From contig NZ_CP136709.1 of the NCBI RefSeq assembly GCF_032926325.1, positions 3,442,501-3,506,500 on the forward strand: a stretch of DNA of 64,000 bases, read 5' to 3'. Made by a program: the position numbers and the translations under genes. The DNA is from Aestuariibaculum lutulentum. GTDB taxonomy: Bacteria; Bacteroidota; Bacteroidia; Flavobacteriales; Flavobacteriaceae. The notes under the pieces are model-generated. The model did not search any database. It was not told the origin of the DNA and saw only the letters and a program-made list of their open reading frames with translations. Below, in pieces: positions 16,164 through 24,420 of the stretch (position 1 is its first letter; each line of letters begins with the position of its first letter).

Positions 16164-18224
16164 TTATTCAGGATATTCGATTCTCAAATGGTAAATATTT
16201 GCAAGCTTGCGTTTTAGCACTTTTTTTATTTTTTGAATTTCTTTAAAAGTTATGTCCGCATTTAAAAATTGGCCATCTTCAATCTGCTTATCTATGATAT
16301 TTTCAACAAACGCATCAATTTTTGTTGAGGTTGGTTCCTTTAAACTTTTGGAAGCGGCCTCGATACTATCACACATCATAAGAATGGCTGTTTCCTTACT
16401 GAAAGGTTTTGGTCCCGGATAACTAAAATCAGTCAAATCTGGTTCTCTTCCTGTTTCCTCGAATTCCTTTTTCTCTTTCATGTAGAAATAATAAACCAGA
16501 TTCGTTCCATGATGCGAACGTATAAAATCAATAACGCGATCGGGCAAATTATTCTTCTTGGCTATTTCAATACCATTAATCACATGATCTATAATAATAC
16601 GAGCACTTTCCTTTGGAGACAACTCATCATGCGGATTAATCCCTGTCGATTGATTTTCGGTGAAATAGGTTGGATTTTTCATTTTACCAATATCGTGATA
16701 TAAAGCTCCTACCCTAACCAACATGGCGTTGGCATGAATTTCGTTTGCTGATGCTTCTGCCAAATTTGCTACATTCAAAGAATGATGAAATGTTCCCGGT
16801 GCTTTATTGGAAAGCTCTTTTAGGAGTTTTGAATTCGTATCAGACAGCTCTAAAAGCGACACGTCTGAAACCAGACCAAAAATGCGTTCGTAAGCATAAA
16901 TTAATGGCTGAACAAACAAAGTAGCTAATCCACCTAAAAGAAACCACTTAAACATTTCCCACTTGATGGTTTCAATGCTTCCTTCATGAATTAAGAAAAA
17001 GGCAAAATAAGCCACGATATAAATCAAAGTGATCTGTCCTACAGAAATAAACAAGTTAGCGCGTTTATAAAGCTCTGAAACCGTTAAAATAGTAACGATA
17101 CCTGCTATAATTTGAAGAAAGGTATACTCATAACTATTCGGAACAATAAAACCTAAAAGTAAGACAGTAATGACATGCGTAAACATACCCAATCGAGCAT
17201 CGAAAAAGGCTTTTAAAATAAGTGGTAAAATACAGATAGGAACCACATATACAAACTCTGAATTGTAATTTACAACAAGCGTCGTCATAAACACCATCAA
17301 GAACACATTAAAGAAAATAAAGGTTACTTTGTTATTGTTCTCAAAAACTTCAACACGGTATTTTCTTAAGAATAGCAACAGCATCAACAACGCCAAAGCT
17401 ACAAGTAGCGTGTATGCAAAAATAATCCAGTTGTAATTTGATTTGGTCCAGACTTGCGACTCGTATTCCGATTCAAGTGATTTCAAAACCTGATATTTAT
17501 CTCCCTCAATAACTTCTCCTTTTGAAATAATCAAGGTTTCTTTTTCTATACTTCCTCGTGTATAAGCTATTTTCCCTAATTCTTCCTCTAAAGCTTTATC
17601 GGTAAACGATTTATCGAAGGTTAAGTTCGGTTCAACAATATCAAAAAACAGCGATGTAAAATTCGTTTTATAAGCTTGAAGCTCCCTACTTTCTAAAACT
17701 TTACTAATAATAGGACTAACAGCATCCAGCTTAATTAAATCGCCAAAGAAACCGTCTTGCTTTTTTGTACGATCTGCTAATAAAGTAATAATTCTGGTGT
17801 CGGCATAATCGTAAGATTCATTAAGAATACCATAACTATAAAGTTCGTCAATGATATCCATTCCAGCATTATAAACCGTTTGAAATGACTTTACCGGCAA
17901 AGAATCTGTAAAGACTTTTTTAAACTGCTCCTTGTATAAGTTTTTTACTTTAGATTCAACCGAATTATCAATATCAAAATACAATACCGAATTATCAATA
18001 ATATTCTGTTTTTCAAAAGCAATTTCTTCATCTGTCTTTTTTATCGCAAAATCGAATGGTGCATATAAATTTTCAGATTGCCAGGGTTTTCCTTTTTCAA
18101 AATTATATCTGAATTTTCCGCTTTTCGGAAACAGATAAACAATTAAAAACGATGTACACAAAAACAGTAACCCTTTGTAAATCAAGGAGTGGTTTTTGTA
18201 GAGTTTATTTATTAAGTCTTTCAT
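16164..18224 (-). CDS. PgpH-type membrane HD phosphohydrolase (probable cyclic-di-AMP phosphodiesterase)
   Basis: A 686-residue protein. A TM segment near residue 20 is followed by an extracytoplasmic 7TMR-HDED-like region to about 255. About seven membrane segments follow (residues 260-440), and then a cytoplasmic HD domain. The HD domain reads FHHSLNVANLAEASANEI near 480, HDIGKMKNP near 510 and IRSHHGTNLVYYF further on, all metal and catalytic residues. This 7TMR-HDED/7TM/HD architecture is that of PgpH proteins, which hydrolyse c-di-AMP in other phyla. The function in this organism is inferred. The ATG at 18224 starts the frame and the thiolase gene is divergent. The start lies about 120 bases from the thiolase start. 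Confidence 0.9.
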   Translation of the reverse strand: MKDLINKLYKNHSLIYKGLLFLCTSFLIVYLFPKSGKFRYNFEKGKPWQSENLYAPFDFAIKKTDEEIAFEKQNIIDNSVLYFDIDNSVESKVKNLYKEQFKKVFTDSLPVKSFQTVYNAGMDIIDELYSYGILNESYDYADTRIITLLADRTKKQDGFFGDLIKLDAVSPIISKVLESRELQAYKTNFTSLFFDIVEPNLTFDKSFTDKALEEELGKIAYTRGSIEKETLIISKGEVIEGDKYQVLKSLESEYESQVWTKSNYNWIIFAYTLLVALALLMLLLFLRKYRVEVFENNNKVTFIFFNVFLMVFMTTLVVNYNSEFVYVVPICILPLILKAFFDARLGMFTHVITVLLLGFIVPNSYEYTFLQIIAGIVTILTVSELYKRANLFISVGQITLIYIVAYFAFFLIHEGSIETIKWEMFKWFLLGGLATLFVQPLIYAYERIFGLVSDVSLLELSDTNSKLLKELSNKAPGTFHHSLNVANLAEASANEIHANAMLVRVGALYHDIGKMKNPTYFTENQSTGINPHDELSPKESARIIIDHVINGIEIAKKNNLPDRVIDFIRSHHGTNLVYYFYMKEKKEFEETGREPDLTDFSYPGPKPFSKETAILMMCDSIEAASKSLKEPTSTKIDAFVENIIDKQIEDGQFLNADITFKEIQKIKKVLKRKLANIYHLRIEYPE

Positions 18225-18346
18225 TTAAAGTGATAAGTAAATCAAATGTAATAAAATTATAAACTTCAATAACTTTTATAATAAATGAATCCTTCCCCTA
18301 TTTACTAAAAAATGATTAATTTCGCAGGTAATAAGACAAACAGTAA

Positions 18347-19528
18347 ATGATGAATAAAGAAGTTGTAATCGTTTCTGCAGCCAGAACCCCTATTGGTAGC
18401 TTTTTAGGGGCTTTATCTACAGTTCCAGCACCCCGATTAGGTGCCATTGCCATAAAAGGCGCTTTAGACAAAATTGGTTTAAAACCCGAGTTGGTAGATG
18501 AAGTGCTAATGGGTAATGTGGTACAGGCAGGAACGGGTCAGGCACCAGCCAGACAGGCAGCTATTTATGCCGGAATCCCCAATACTGTACCTTGTACAAC
18601 AGTTAATAAAGTATGTGCAAGCGGTATGAAATCTGTAATGCAAGGCGCTCAGGCCATCGCTCTTGGTGATGCCGAAATTGTTGTTGCCGGCGGTATGGAA
18701 AATATGAGTTTAATACCGCATTATTTACATGCAAGAACAGGTACTAAATTCGGACCTGCAACTTTAGTTGATGGCATGCAAAAAGATGGTTTGGTTGACG
18801 CTTACGATGAACACGCTATGGGTGTTTGTGCTGATGCTTGTGCCACTGAATACAACTTTACGCGCGAAGAACAAGATGCTTTCGCTATTCAATCTTACAA
18901 ACGTTCTGCCGCAGCATGGGAGGCTGGAAAATTTGGTAACGAAGTGGTTCCTGTTGAAGTGCCTCAGCGTCGTGGTGATGCGCTTATTGTTTCAAAGGAT
19001 GAAGAATACACTAACGTAAATCTGGATAAAATTCCACAGCTACGTCCGGCATTCACAAAAGAAGGAACAGTAACAGCTGCAAATGCCTCAACCATAAATG
19101 ATGGTGCTGGCGCTGTTATCTTAACGAGTAAAGACAAAGCTATGGAGTTAGGATTAACACCTCTTGCTACTATAAAAAGCTATGCCGATGCCGCTCACGA
19201 GCCAGAATGGTTTACAACTGCTCCAGCTAAAGCACTTCCTAAAGCACTGAGCAAGGCAAATATCAGCATTGATGATGTAGATTATTTTGAGTTTAACGAA
19301 GCATTTTCTGTGGTTGGTTTAGCTAACATGAAACTTCTTGGTCTTAACGATTCTAAAGTTAATGTCAATGGCGGTGCCGTTTCTTTAGGACATCCACTGG
19401 GATGTTCGGGCGTTAGAATCATTATTACATTATTAAATGTCTTAGAACAAAACGATGCTAAAATTGGCGCAGCTGCTATTTGTAACGGTGGCGGTGGCGC
19501 ATCTGCAATTATTATAGAACGTAATTAA
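18347..19528 (+). CDS. Acetyl-CoA C-acetyltransferase (thiolase)
   Basis: A 393-residue thiolase of normal length, starting at ATG 18347 with a second ATG three bases later. Active-site residues are Cys90 in VNKVCASGMKSV, His349 in AVSLGHPLGCSGVR and Cys379 in AICNGGGGASA. The central EFNEAFSVVGLANMKLL is also conserved. It condenses or cleaves acetyl-CoA and acetoacetyl-CoA in the cytoplasm, so it could act in ketone, fatty acid or amino acid catabolism. Motifs fit the degradative/biosynthetic AtoB/PhaA class better than FadA, but I cannot assign the pathway. An NlpC/P60 gene follows after 5 bases, forming a two-gene operon. Confidence 0.95.
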   Translation: MMNKEVVIVSAARTPIGSFLGALSTVPAPRLGAIAIKGALDKIGLKPELVDEVLMGNVVQAGTGQAPARQAAIYAGIPNTVPCTTVNKVCASGMKSVMQGAQAIALGDAEIVVAGGMENMSLIPHYLHARTGTKFGPATLVDGMQKDGLVDAYDEHAMGVCADACATEYNFTREEQDAFAIQSYKRSAAAWEAGKFGNEVVPVEVPQRRGDALIVSKDEEYTNVNLDKIPQLRPAFTKEGTVTAANASTINDGAGAVILTSKDKAMELGLTPLATIKSYADAAHEPEWFTTAPAKALPKALSKANISIDDVDYFEFNEAFSVVGLANMKLLGLNDSKVNVNGGAVSLGHPLGCSGVRIIITLLNVLEQNDAKIGAAAICNGGGGASAIIIERN

Positions 19529-19533
19529 GTTTA

Positions 19534-20283
19534 ATGCAATACGGAATTTGTAATTTAAGCATTGTCCCTTTAAGAAGAGAACCTTCAGATGCCAGCGAAC
19601 TTGTTTCTCAGGTATTATACGGTGACTTTTTTAAAGTGTTGGAACAACGCAAAAACTGGAGTAAAATAAGATTGTCTTTCGATAAATATGAAGGTTGGAT
19701 TGATAGTAAACAGTATATAGAAATATCTGCTGAAGCTTATAACCACCTGCAACGCGAAACACCAAAATTATCGATAGATTTAGTTGAATTTATTGAAGAC
19801 CCGCAACACCAGTTGCACCCCATTTTACTGGGATCATCATTAAATGGGTTATCACTATTAAATCACACTCATGACGGCAATACGGTTTCTGGGAAAATTT
19901 CAAAAAACAACCTGATAGAAACTGCTTTTCTATACTTAAACTCACCGTATTTATGGGGAGGAAAAACGCCATTTGGAATAGACTGTTCCGGATTTACACA
20001 AATGGTTTACAAGCTTAACGGTTATAAATTATTGCGTGACGCTTCGCAACAGGCTACACAAGGTGAACCTTTAAGTTTTATTGAAGAAAGCGAACCAGGT
20101 GATTTAGCATTTTTTGATAATCAGGAAGGTGTTATTACTCATGTAGGATTAATTATGAGTGATAATTACATTATTCATGCCCACGGAAAGGTTAGAATTG
20201 ACCGATTAGATCATACGGGAATTTACAACGTCGACAAACGCATGCACACCCATAAATTAAGGGTCATTAAAAAGATTATATAA
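19534..20283 (+). CDS. NlpC/P60 family peptidase with bacterial SH3 domain
   Basis: A 249-residue protein. The first 65 residues look like an SH3b domain (PLRREPSDASELVSQVLYGDFFKVLEQRKNWSKI). The C-terminal NlpC/P60 domain has Cys151 in GIDCSGFTQMVYKLNG, His203 in ITHVGLIMSD and a further His near 215 in IIHAHGKVRID. This gives a peptidoglycan amidase/peptidase prediction. There is no visible signal peptide at the chosen ATG, which is odd for a cell-wall enzyme. It starts 5 bases after the thiolase stop and is followed by a strong terminator. The pairing with a thiolase is probably only transcriptional. Confidence 0.88.
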   Translation: MQYGICNLSIVPLRREPSDASELVSQVLYGDFFKVLEQRKNWSKIRLSFDKYEGWIDSKQYIEISAEAYNHLQRETPKLSIDLVEFIEDPQHQLHPILLGSSLNGLSLLNHTHDGNTVSGKISKNNLIETAFLYLNSPYLWGGKTPFGIDCSGFTQMVYKLNGYKLLRDASQQATQGEPLSFIEESEPGDLAFFDNQEGVITHVGLIMSDNYIIHAHGKVRIDRLDHTGIYNVDKRMHTHKLRVIKKII

Positions 20284-20314
20284 AAAAAGCCGCAATTAAA
20301 ATTGCGGCTTTTTT
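20283..20314. terminator. Bidirectional terminator, NlpC/P60 and TPR genes
   Basis: The stem arms GCCGCAATT (20289-20297) and AATTGCGGC (20300-20308) are flanked by an A run and a T run. It serves the plus-strand NlpC/P60 gene and the convergent TPR protein gene. Confidence 0.85.
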
Positions 20315-20333
20315 GTATTTATATCTGAATGAA

Positions 20334-21581
20334 TTAGTTTCCTTCTAATTCAGCTACTTTAGCTTGCATTTCTTTATGCTTATCTGTTTCACCAAGAATA
20401 CTGTAAATATTCATTAATGTTTTAGCAGCGTTGATGTTTTGATTATCAATAGCCAAAGCTTTTTCTAAATAAGGCACTGCTTCACGATAAAGATCCTGAC
20501 GTTGCTGTCTTAACTCATCATAACGTAAATCGTCCTTTTTAGAGCTTCCTAAACCATTCATTTCTTTAATAATACCTTCTTCTTTTGATAATACTAAAGC
20601 TGAAAGGTTGATATATGCATTAACGTAATTAGGATCTAACTCGATTGTTTTTTCATAATACCCTTTAGCTTGTTCAGTTTCTCCAGATTCTGAAGCTATA
20701 ACTCCTAAGTTATACTGTAACTCCGGGTTAGCTGGATCCATTTTAGTCGCTTGTTCTAACAACGCTTTAAATTTCTCCGTGTTCCCCATTTTGTAGTGAA
20801 CATTAGCTTCTGTTAAAATCAAATTAACATCGTTAGGGCTTTGCGCTCTTGCTGCAGCCATAGCTTCAATCGCCTTTTCGTTATCACCTTTATTCACATA
20901 AATGATAGCAATATTTTTTACGATTTCTGGCTCTTTAGATTCTGTAGTACGATCACCTGGGTTACTATGAGATTTTGCTTTAACCGAAATATCACGCATG
21001 TTTTTGTTTTCGAAAACTTCTTCTTTATTTGTCTCAACATTAGTCGCGAAATACTCTGTTTTAATACCTGTATATCCTAAATCTCTTAATTCTTCATAGA
21101 TACTTAAAGCTCTGTCGAAATCCTGAACATTAATTGCTGTAGCCGCTGCGTAATATAAGAACAAGGTGTCCTTTGTACTTAATCGGTAAGCTTTCTCAAA
21201 GTATTGAGAAGCTTTAGCATAGTCGTTACCTTCGTAAGACTCGTTTCCTTTAGTCAGTAAAGAATTAATCATTTGTTGCTTTAATTCTGTACTTTCGGCT
21301 GAAAGAGCCCCATCAATGTTTCCTAAGCTTTTTATAGCTTCATCAATATCGCTTAAAGAACCTGCTCCTCCTGCATAAAGGGTTTGAGCATATAAATAAT
21401 AATATTCTGCTTTATACTTATCCTCTAAAGGCATATAAGCTTCAACCTGCTTAAGAGCAGATTTAGCTTCAGCATAATTAGTTCCCTTAATAGCTTTTTC
21501 CGCTGCCTTCAATTCTTTCTTTTGTGCAAATGAAAGTGCACTAACCGAAAACGCTAAAGCTACAATAATCTGTTTTTTCAT
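20334..21581 (-). CDS. Secreted TPR-repeat protein
   Basis: A 415-residue protein with a clear signal peptide (MKKQIIVALAFSVSALSFAQ). Several TPR motifs follow, such as DYAKASQYFEKAYRLSTKDT, NEKAIEAMAAARAQSPNDVN, NPELQYNLGVIASESGETEQAKGYYEKTIELDPNYVNAY and AVPYLEKALAIDNQNINAAK. TPR repeats mediate protein-protein contacts, so this is probably a periplasmic scaffold; no enzymatic motif is seen. It is encoded next to gyrA on the same strand, with 11 bases between the gyrA stop and the TPR start, so the two may form an operon. Its partner is unknown. Confidence 0.9.
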   Translation of the reverse strand: MKKQIIVALAFSVSALSFAQKKELKAAEKAIKGTNYAEAKSALKQVEAYMPLEDKYKAEYYYLYAQTLYAGGAGSLSDIDEAIKSLGNIDGALSAESTELKQQMINSLLTKGNESYEGNDYAKASQYFEKAYRLSTKDTLFLYYAAATAINVQDFDRALSIYEELRDLGYTGIKTEYFATNVETNKEEVFENKNMRDISVKAKSHSNPGDRTTESKEPEIVKNIAIIYVNKGDNEKAIEAMAAARAQSPNDVNLILTEANVHYKMGNTEKFKALLEQATKMDPANPELQYNLGVIASESGETEQAKGYYEKTIELDPNYVNAYINLSALVLSKEEGIIKEMNGLGSSKKDDLRYDELRQQRQDLYREAVPYLEKALAIDNQNINAAKTLMNIYSILGETDKHKEMQAKVAELEGN

Positions 21582-21592
21582 TTTTGTTTTAT

Positions 21593-24163
21593 TTAATTAT
21601 CATTGTTATTCTCTTCTGTTGTGTTGATATCAAGAGTTGTGCCACCCTCTATACCTTCACCATTTTGAGCATCTACAACGCCTTCTTCGGTTTCCTGCTC
21701 TTCTTCGTGCATTACTTTCGCAACAGCAGCAATAGAATCTTTTCCTTTAAGATTAATAAGCTTAACACCTTGAGTTGCTCTACCCATAACACGCAGATTG
21801 CTAACTTCTAATCGAATCGCTATTCCAGATTTATTGATAATCATTAAATCATCGTTATCTGTTACGCTCTTAATAGCAACAAGCTGTCCTGTTTTTTCTG
21901 TAATAGAAATGGTTTTAACTCCTTTACCACCTCTGTTTGTAATTCTGTAAACTGGTTCTCCATCTTCCGGATCATCAATATATGTACGTTTACCATATCC
22001 GTTTTCAGAAACTACAAGTACCGATTCTTCCTGTGGATTTTCAATGGTTACCATACCAATTACTTCGTCTCCTTCATGAGCTAAAGTAATACCTCGAACC
22101 CCTGATGCACTACGACCCATCGGACGTGTTTTAGCTTCCTCGAAACGAATAGCCTTACCAGATTTCAGCGCAAGCATAACCTGGCTGTTTCCTGTAGTTA
22201 AACGTGCTTCTAGTAATTCATCATCTTCCTTAATAGTGATCGCATTGATACCATTTGTACGCGGACGAGAATATTGTTCTAAAGATGTTTTCTTAACCTG
22301 ACCATTCTTAGTCGCCATGATAACATAATGACTGTTAATGTAATCTTCATTCTTTAAATCCTGGGTACAGATGAACGCCATAACTTTGTCGTCCTGTTCT
22401 ATATTGATAAGGTTTTGAATCGCACGCCCTTTAGAAGTTTTACTTCCTTCCGGAATTTCGTAAACGCGCATCCAGAAACATTTTCCTTTTTGCGTGAAGA
22501 ATAACATGTACTGGTGGTTCGTTCCCACAAATAAATGCTCTAAGAAATCTTCATTACGTGTTGTTGATGCTTTTTGCCCAACACCTCCTCTATTTTGAGT
22601 TTTGTATTCGTTAAGTGATGTACGTTTAATATAACCAGCATGCGAAATAGTAATGACTACTTGCTCATCTGCAATCATATCCTCGATACTTAAATCACCA
22701 CCAGCGTACTCGATAATTGAACGACGCTCGTCTCCGTATTTCTCCTTTACAACTTCAAGTTCTTCTTTAATAATATCCATACGACGTTCTTTCTTGTCTA
22801 GGATATCTTTTAAGTCTTCAATTGTTTTAAGTAATTCGTCATATTCTGAACGTAACTTATCTTGCTCCAGTCCTGTTAACTGACGCAGACGCATCTCAAC
22901 AATCGCTTTCGCTTGAATTTCAGAAAGTTTGAAGCGTTCAATTAAACTTGCTCTCGCTTCATCTGCATTTGAAGACGCTCTGATGATTGCAATAACTTCG
23001 TCAATATTATCTGAAGCAATAATTAAACCTTCTAAAATATGAGCACGCTCTTCTGCTTTACGCAATTCGTATTGCGTACGTCTTACAACTACTTCATGTC
23101 TGTGCTCTACGAAATGATAAATTAAATCTTTTAAGTTTAATAATTCCGGACGTCCTTTTACCAACGCAATGTTATTAACGCTAAAAGACGATTGTAACGC
23201 CGTGTATTTGTATAATTTATTTAAAACGATATTTGGAATCGCATCGCGTTTAAGTACGTAAACAATACGCATACCGTTTCTATCAGACTCATCACGAATG
23301 GTTGAAATACCTTCAAGCTTTTTCTCGTTTACCAGATCAGCAGTTTTTTTAATCATTTCTGCTTTGTTTACCTGATAAGGAATCTCTGTCACAATAATAC
23401 ATTCGCGACCTTGAACTTCCTCGATATTCGCTTTACCACGAAGTACTATTCTTCCACGTCCTGTATGGAATGCTTCTTTAACACCATCATAACCGTAAAT
23501 GGTTCCTCCTGTTGGGAAATCTGGTGCTTTTATGTGCTTCATTAACTCATCAACTTCAATGCTGTTATCGTTAATGTAAGCAATGGTTCCATCTACAACC
23601 TCAGAAAGGTTATGAGGTGGCATATTAGTTGCCATACCTACAGCAATACCAGACGCTCCGTTAACTAAAAGTCCTGGAATACGCGTTGGTAAAACCGTTG
23701 GTTCCTGTAATGTATCGTCGAAATTTAATTTATGATCTACTGTTTCTTTGTCGATATCTGCTAACATATCTTCAGATATCTTACGCATACGTGCTTCGGT
23801 ATAACGCATCGCCGCAGGACTATCTCCATCTATAGATCCAAAGTTCCCTTGTCCGTCAACCAACATATAACGTAAACTCCATTCCTGAGCCATACGCACC
23901 ATGGTATCATAAACAGAGCTATCACCGTGCGGGTGATACTTACCCAAAACCTCTCCTACGATTCTCGCTGATTTTTTATATGCTGTATTAGATTTAACAC
24001 CAAGCTCATGCATACCAAACAATACACGTCTGTGTACCGGTTTTAATCCGTCTCTAACATCTGGTAAGGCACGTGACACAATGACTGACATTGAGTAATC
24101 AATGTAAGCCGATTTCATCTCATCTTCAATATTAATAGGGATCAATTTTTCTCCTTCTGCCAT
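21593..24163 (-). CDS. gyrA: DNA gyrase subunit A
   Basis: An 856-residue GyrA, full length. The catalytic Tyr121 is in AAMRYTEARM. The quinolone-resistance region reads GKYHPHGDSSVYDTMVRMAQ, with Ser82 and Asp86 at the positions of E. coli Ser83 and Asp87, so no resistance substitution is apparent. The C-terminal beta-pinwheel contains a GyrA-box as QNRGGVG rather than the common QRRGGKG. The tail after residue 810 is strongly acidic and asparagine-rich. It introduces negative supercoils with GyrB, in the cytoplasm. It is divergent from clpC, with 257 bases between, and upstream of the TPR gene. Confidence 0.97.
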   Translation of the reverse strand: MAEGEKLIPINIEDEMKSAYIDYSMSVIVSRALPDVRDGLKPVHRRVLFGMHELGVKSNTAYKKSARIVGEVLGKYHPHGDSSVYDTMVRMAQEWSLRYMLVDGQGNFGSIDGDSPAAMRYTEARMRKISEDMLADIDKETVDHKLNFDDTLQEPTVLPTRIPGLLVNGASGIAVGMATNMPPHNLSEVVDGTIAYINDNSIEVDELMKHIKAPDFPTGGTIYGYDGVKEAFHTGRGRIVLRGKANIEEVQGRECIIVTEIPYQVNKAEMIKKTADLVNEKKLEGISTIRDESDRNGMRIVYVLKRDAIPNIVLNKLYKYTALQSSFSVNNIALVKGRPELLNLKDLIYHFVEHRHEVVVRRTQYELRKAEERAHILEGLIIASDNIDEVIAIIRASSNADEARASLIERFKLSEIQAKAIVEMRLRQLTGLEQDKLRSEYDELLKTIEDLKDILDKKERRMDIIKEELEVVKEKYGDERRSIIEYAGGDLSIEDMIADEQVVITISHAGYIKRTSLNEYKTQNRGGVGQKASTTRNEDFLEHLFVGTNHQYMLFFTQKGKCFWMRVYEIPEGSKTSKGRAIQNLINIEQDDKVMAFICTQDLKNEDYINSHYVIMATKNGQVKKTSLEQYSRPRTNGINAITIKEDDELLEARLTTGNSQVMLALKSGKAIRFEEAKTRPMGRSASGVRGITLAHEGDEVIGMVTIENPQEESVLVVSENGYGKRTYIDDPEDGEPVYRITNRGGKGVKTISITEKTGQLVAIKSVTDNDDLMIINKSGIAIRLEVSNLRVMGRATQGVKLINLKGKDSIAAVAKVMHEEEQETEEGVVDAQNGEGIEGGTTLDINTTEENNNDN

Positions 24164-24369
24164 AAATATTTAATTAAGTTTTATGTGTTTTTCAAAACAC
24201 GCTAATATAAGTATTTCGTCAATCACGGCCTGACTTTTTCTTGTGTTTTTTCGTATTTTTATTAACAATTTTAACACTTTTTTTAGTTAATAAAAATGAT
24301 TAGCTAAATTTTGATTTTATGAAGTTTTTTTTGTCAATTAGCAACTTTCACACATTTTAGGGTATAGTT

Positions 24370-24401
24370 TTTGCCTTTAGTAAAATGTTTTAGTATTTTT
24401 A
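24370..24401 (+). promoter_or_regulatory. Candidate Bacteroidetes-type promoter of clpC
   Basis: TTTG at 24370-24373 is followed after 20 bases by TATTTTTA (24394-24401), close to the TAnnTTTG -7 box. An AGAAAGGAAA ribosome binding site lies just before the clpC start. The assignment is by pattern only. Confidence 0.35.
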
Positions 24402-24420
24402 ATGCAGAAAGGAAATAATT

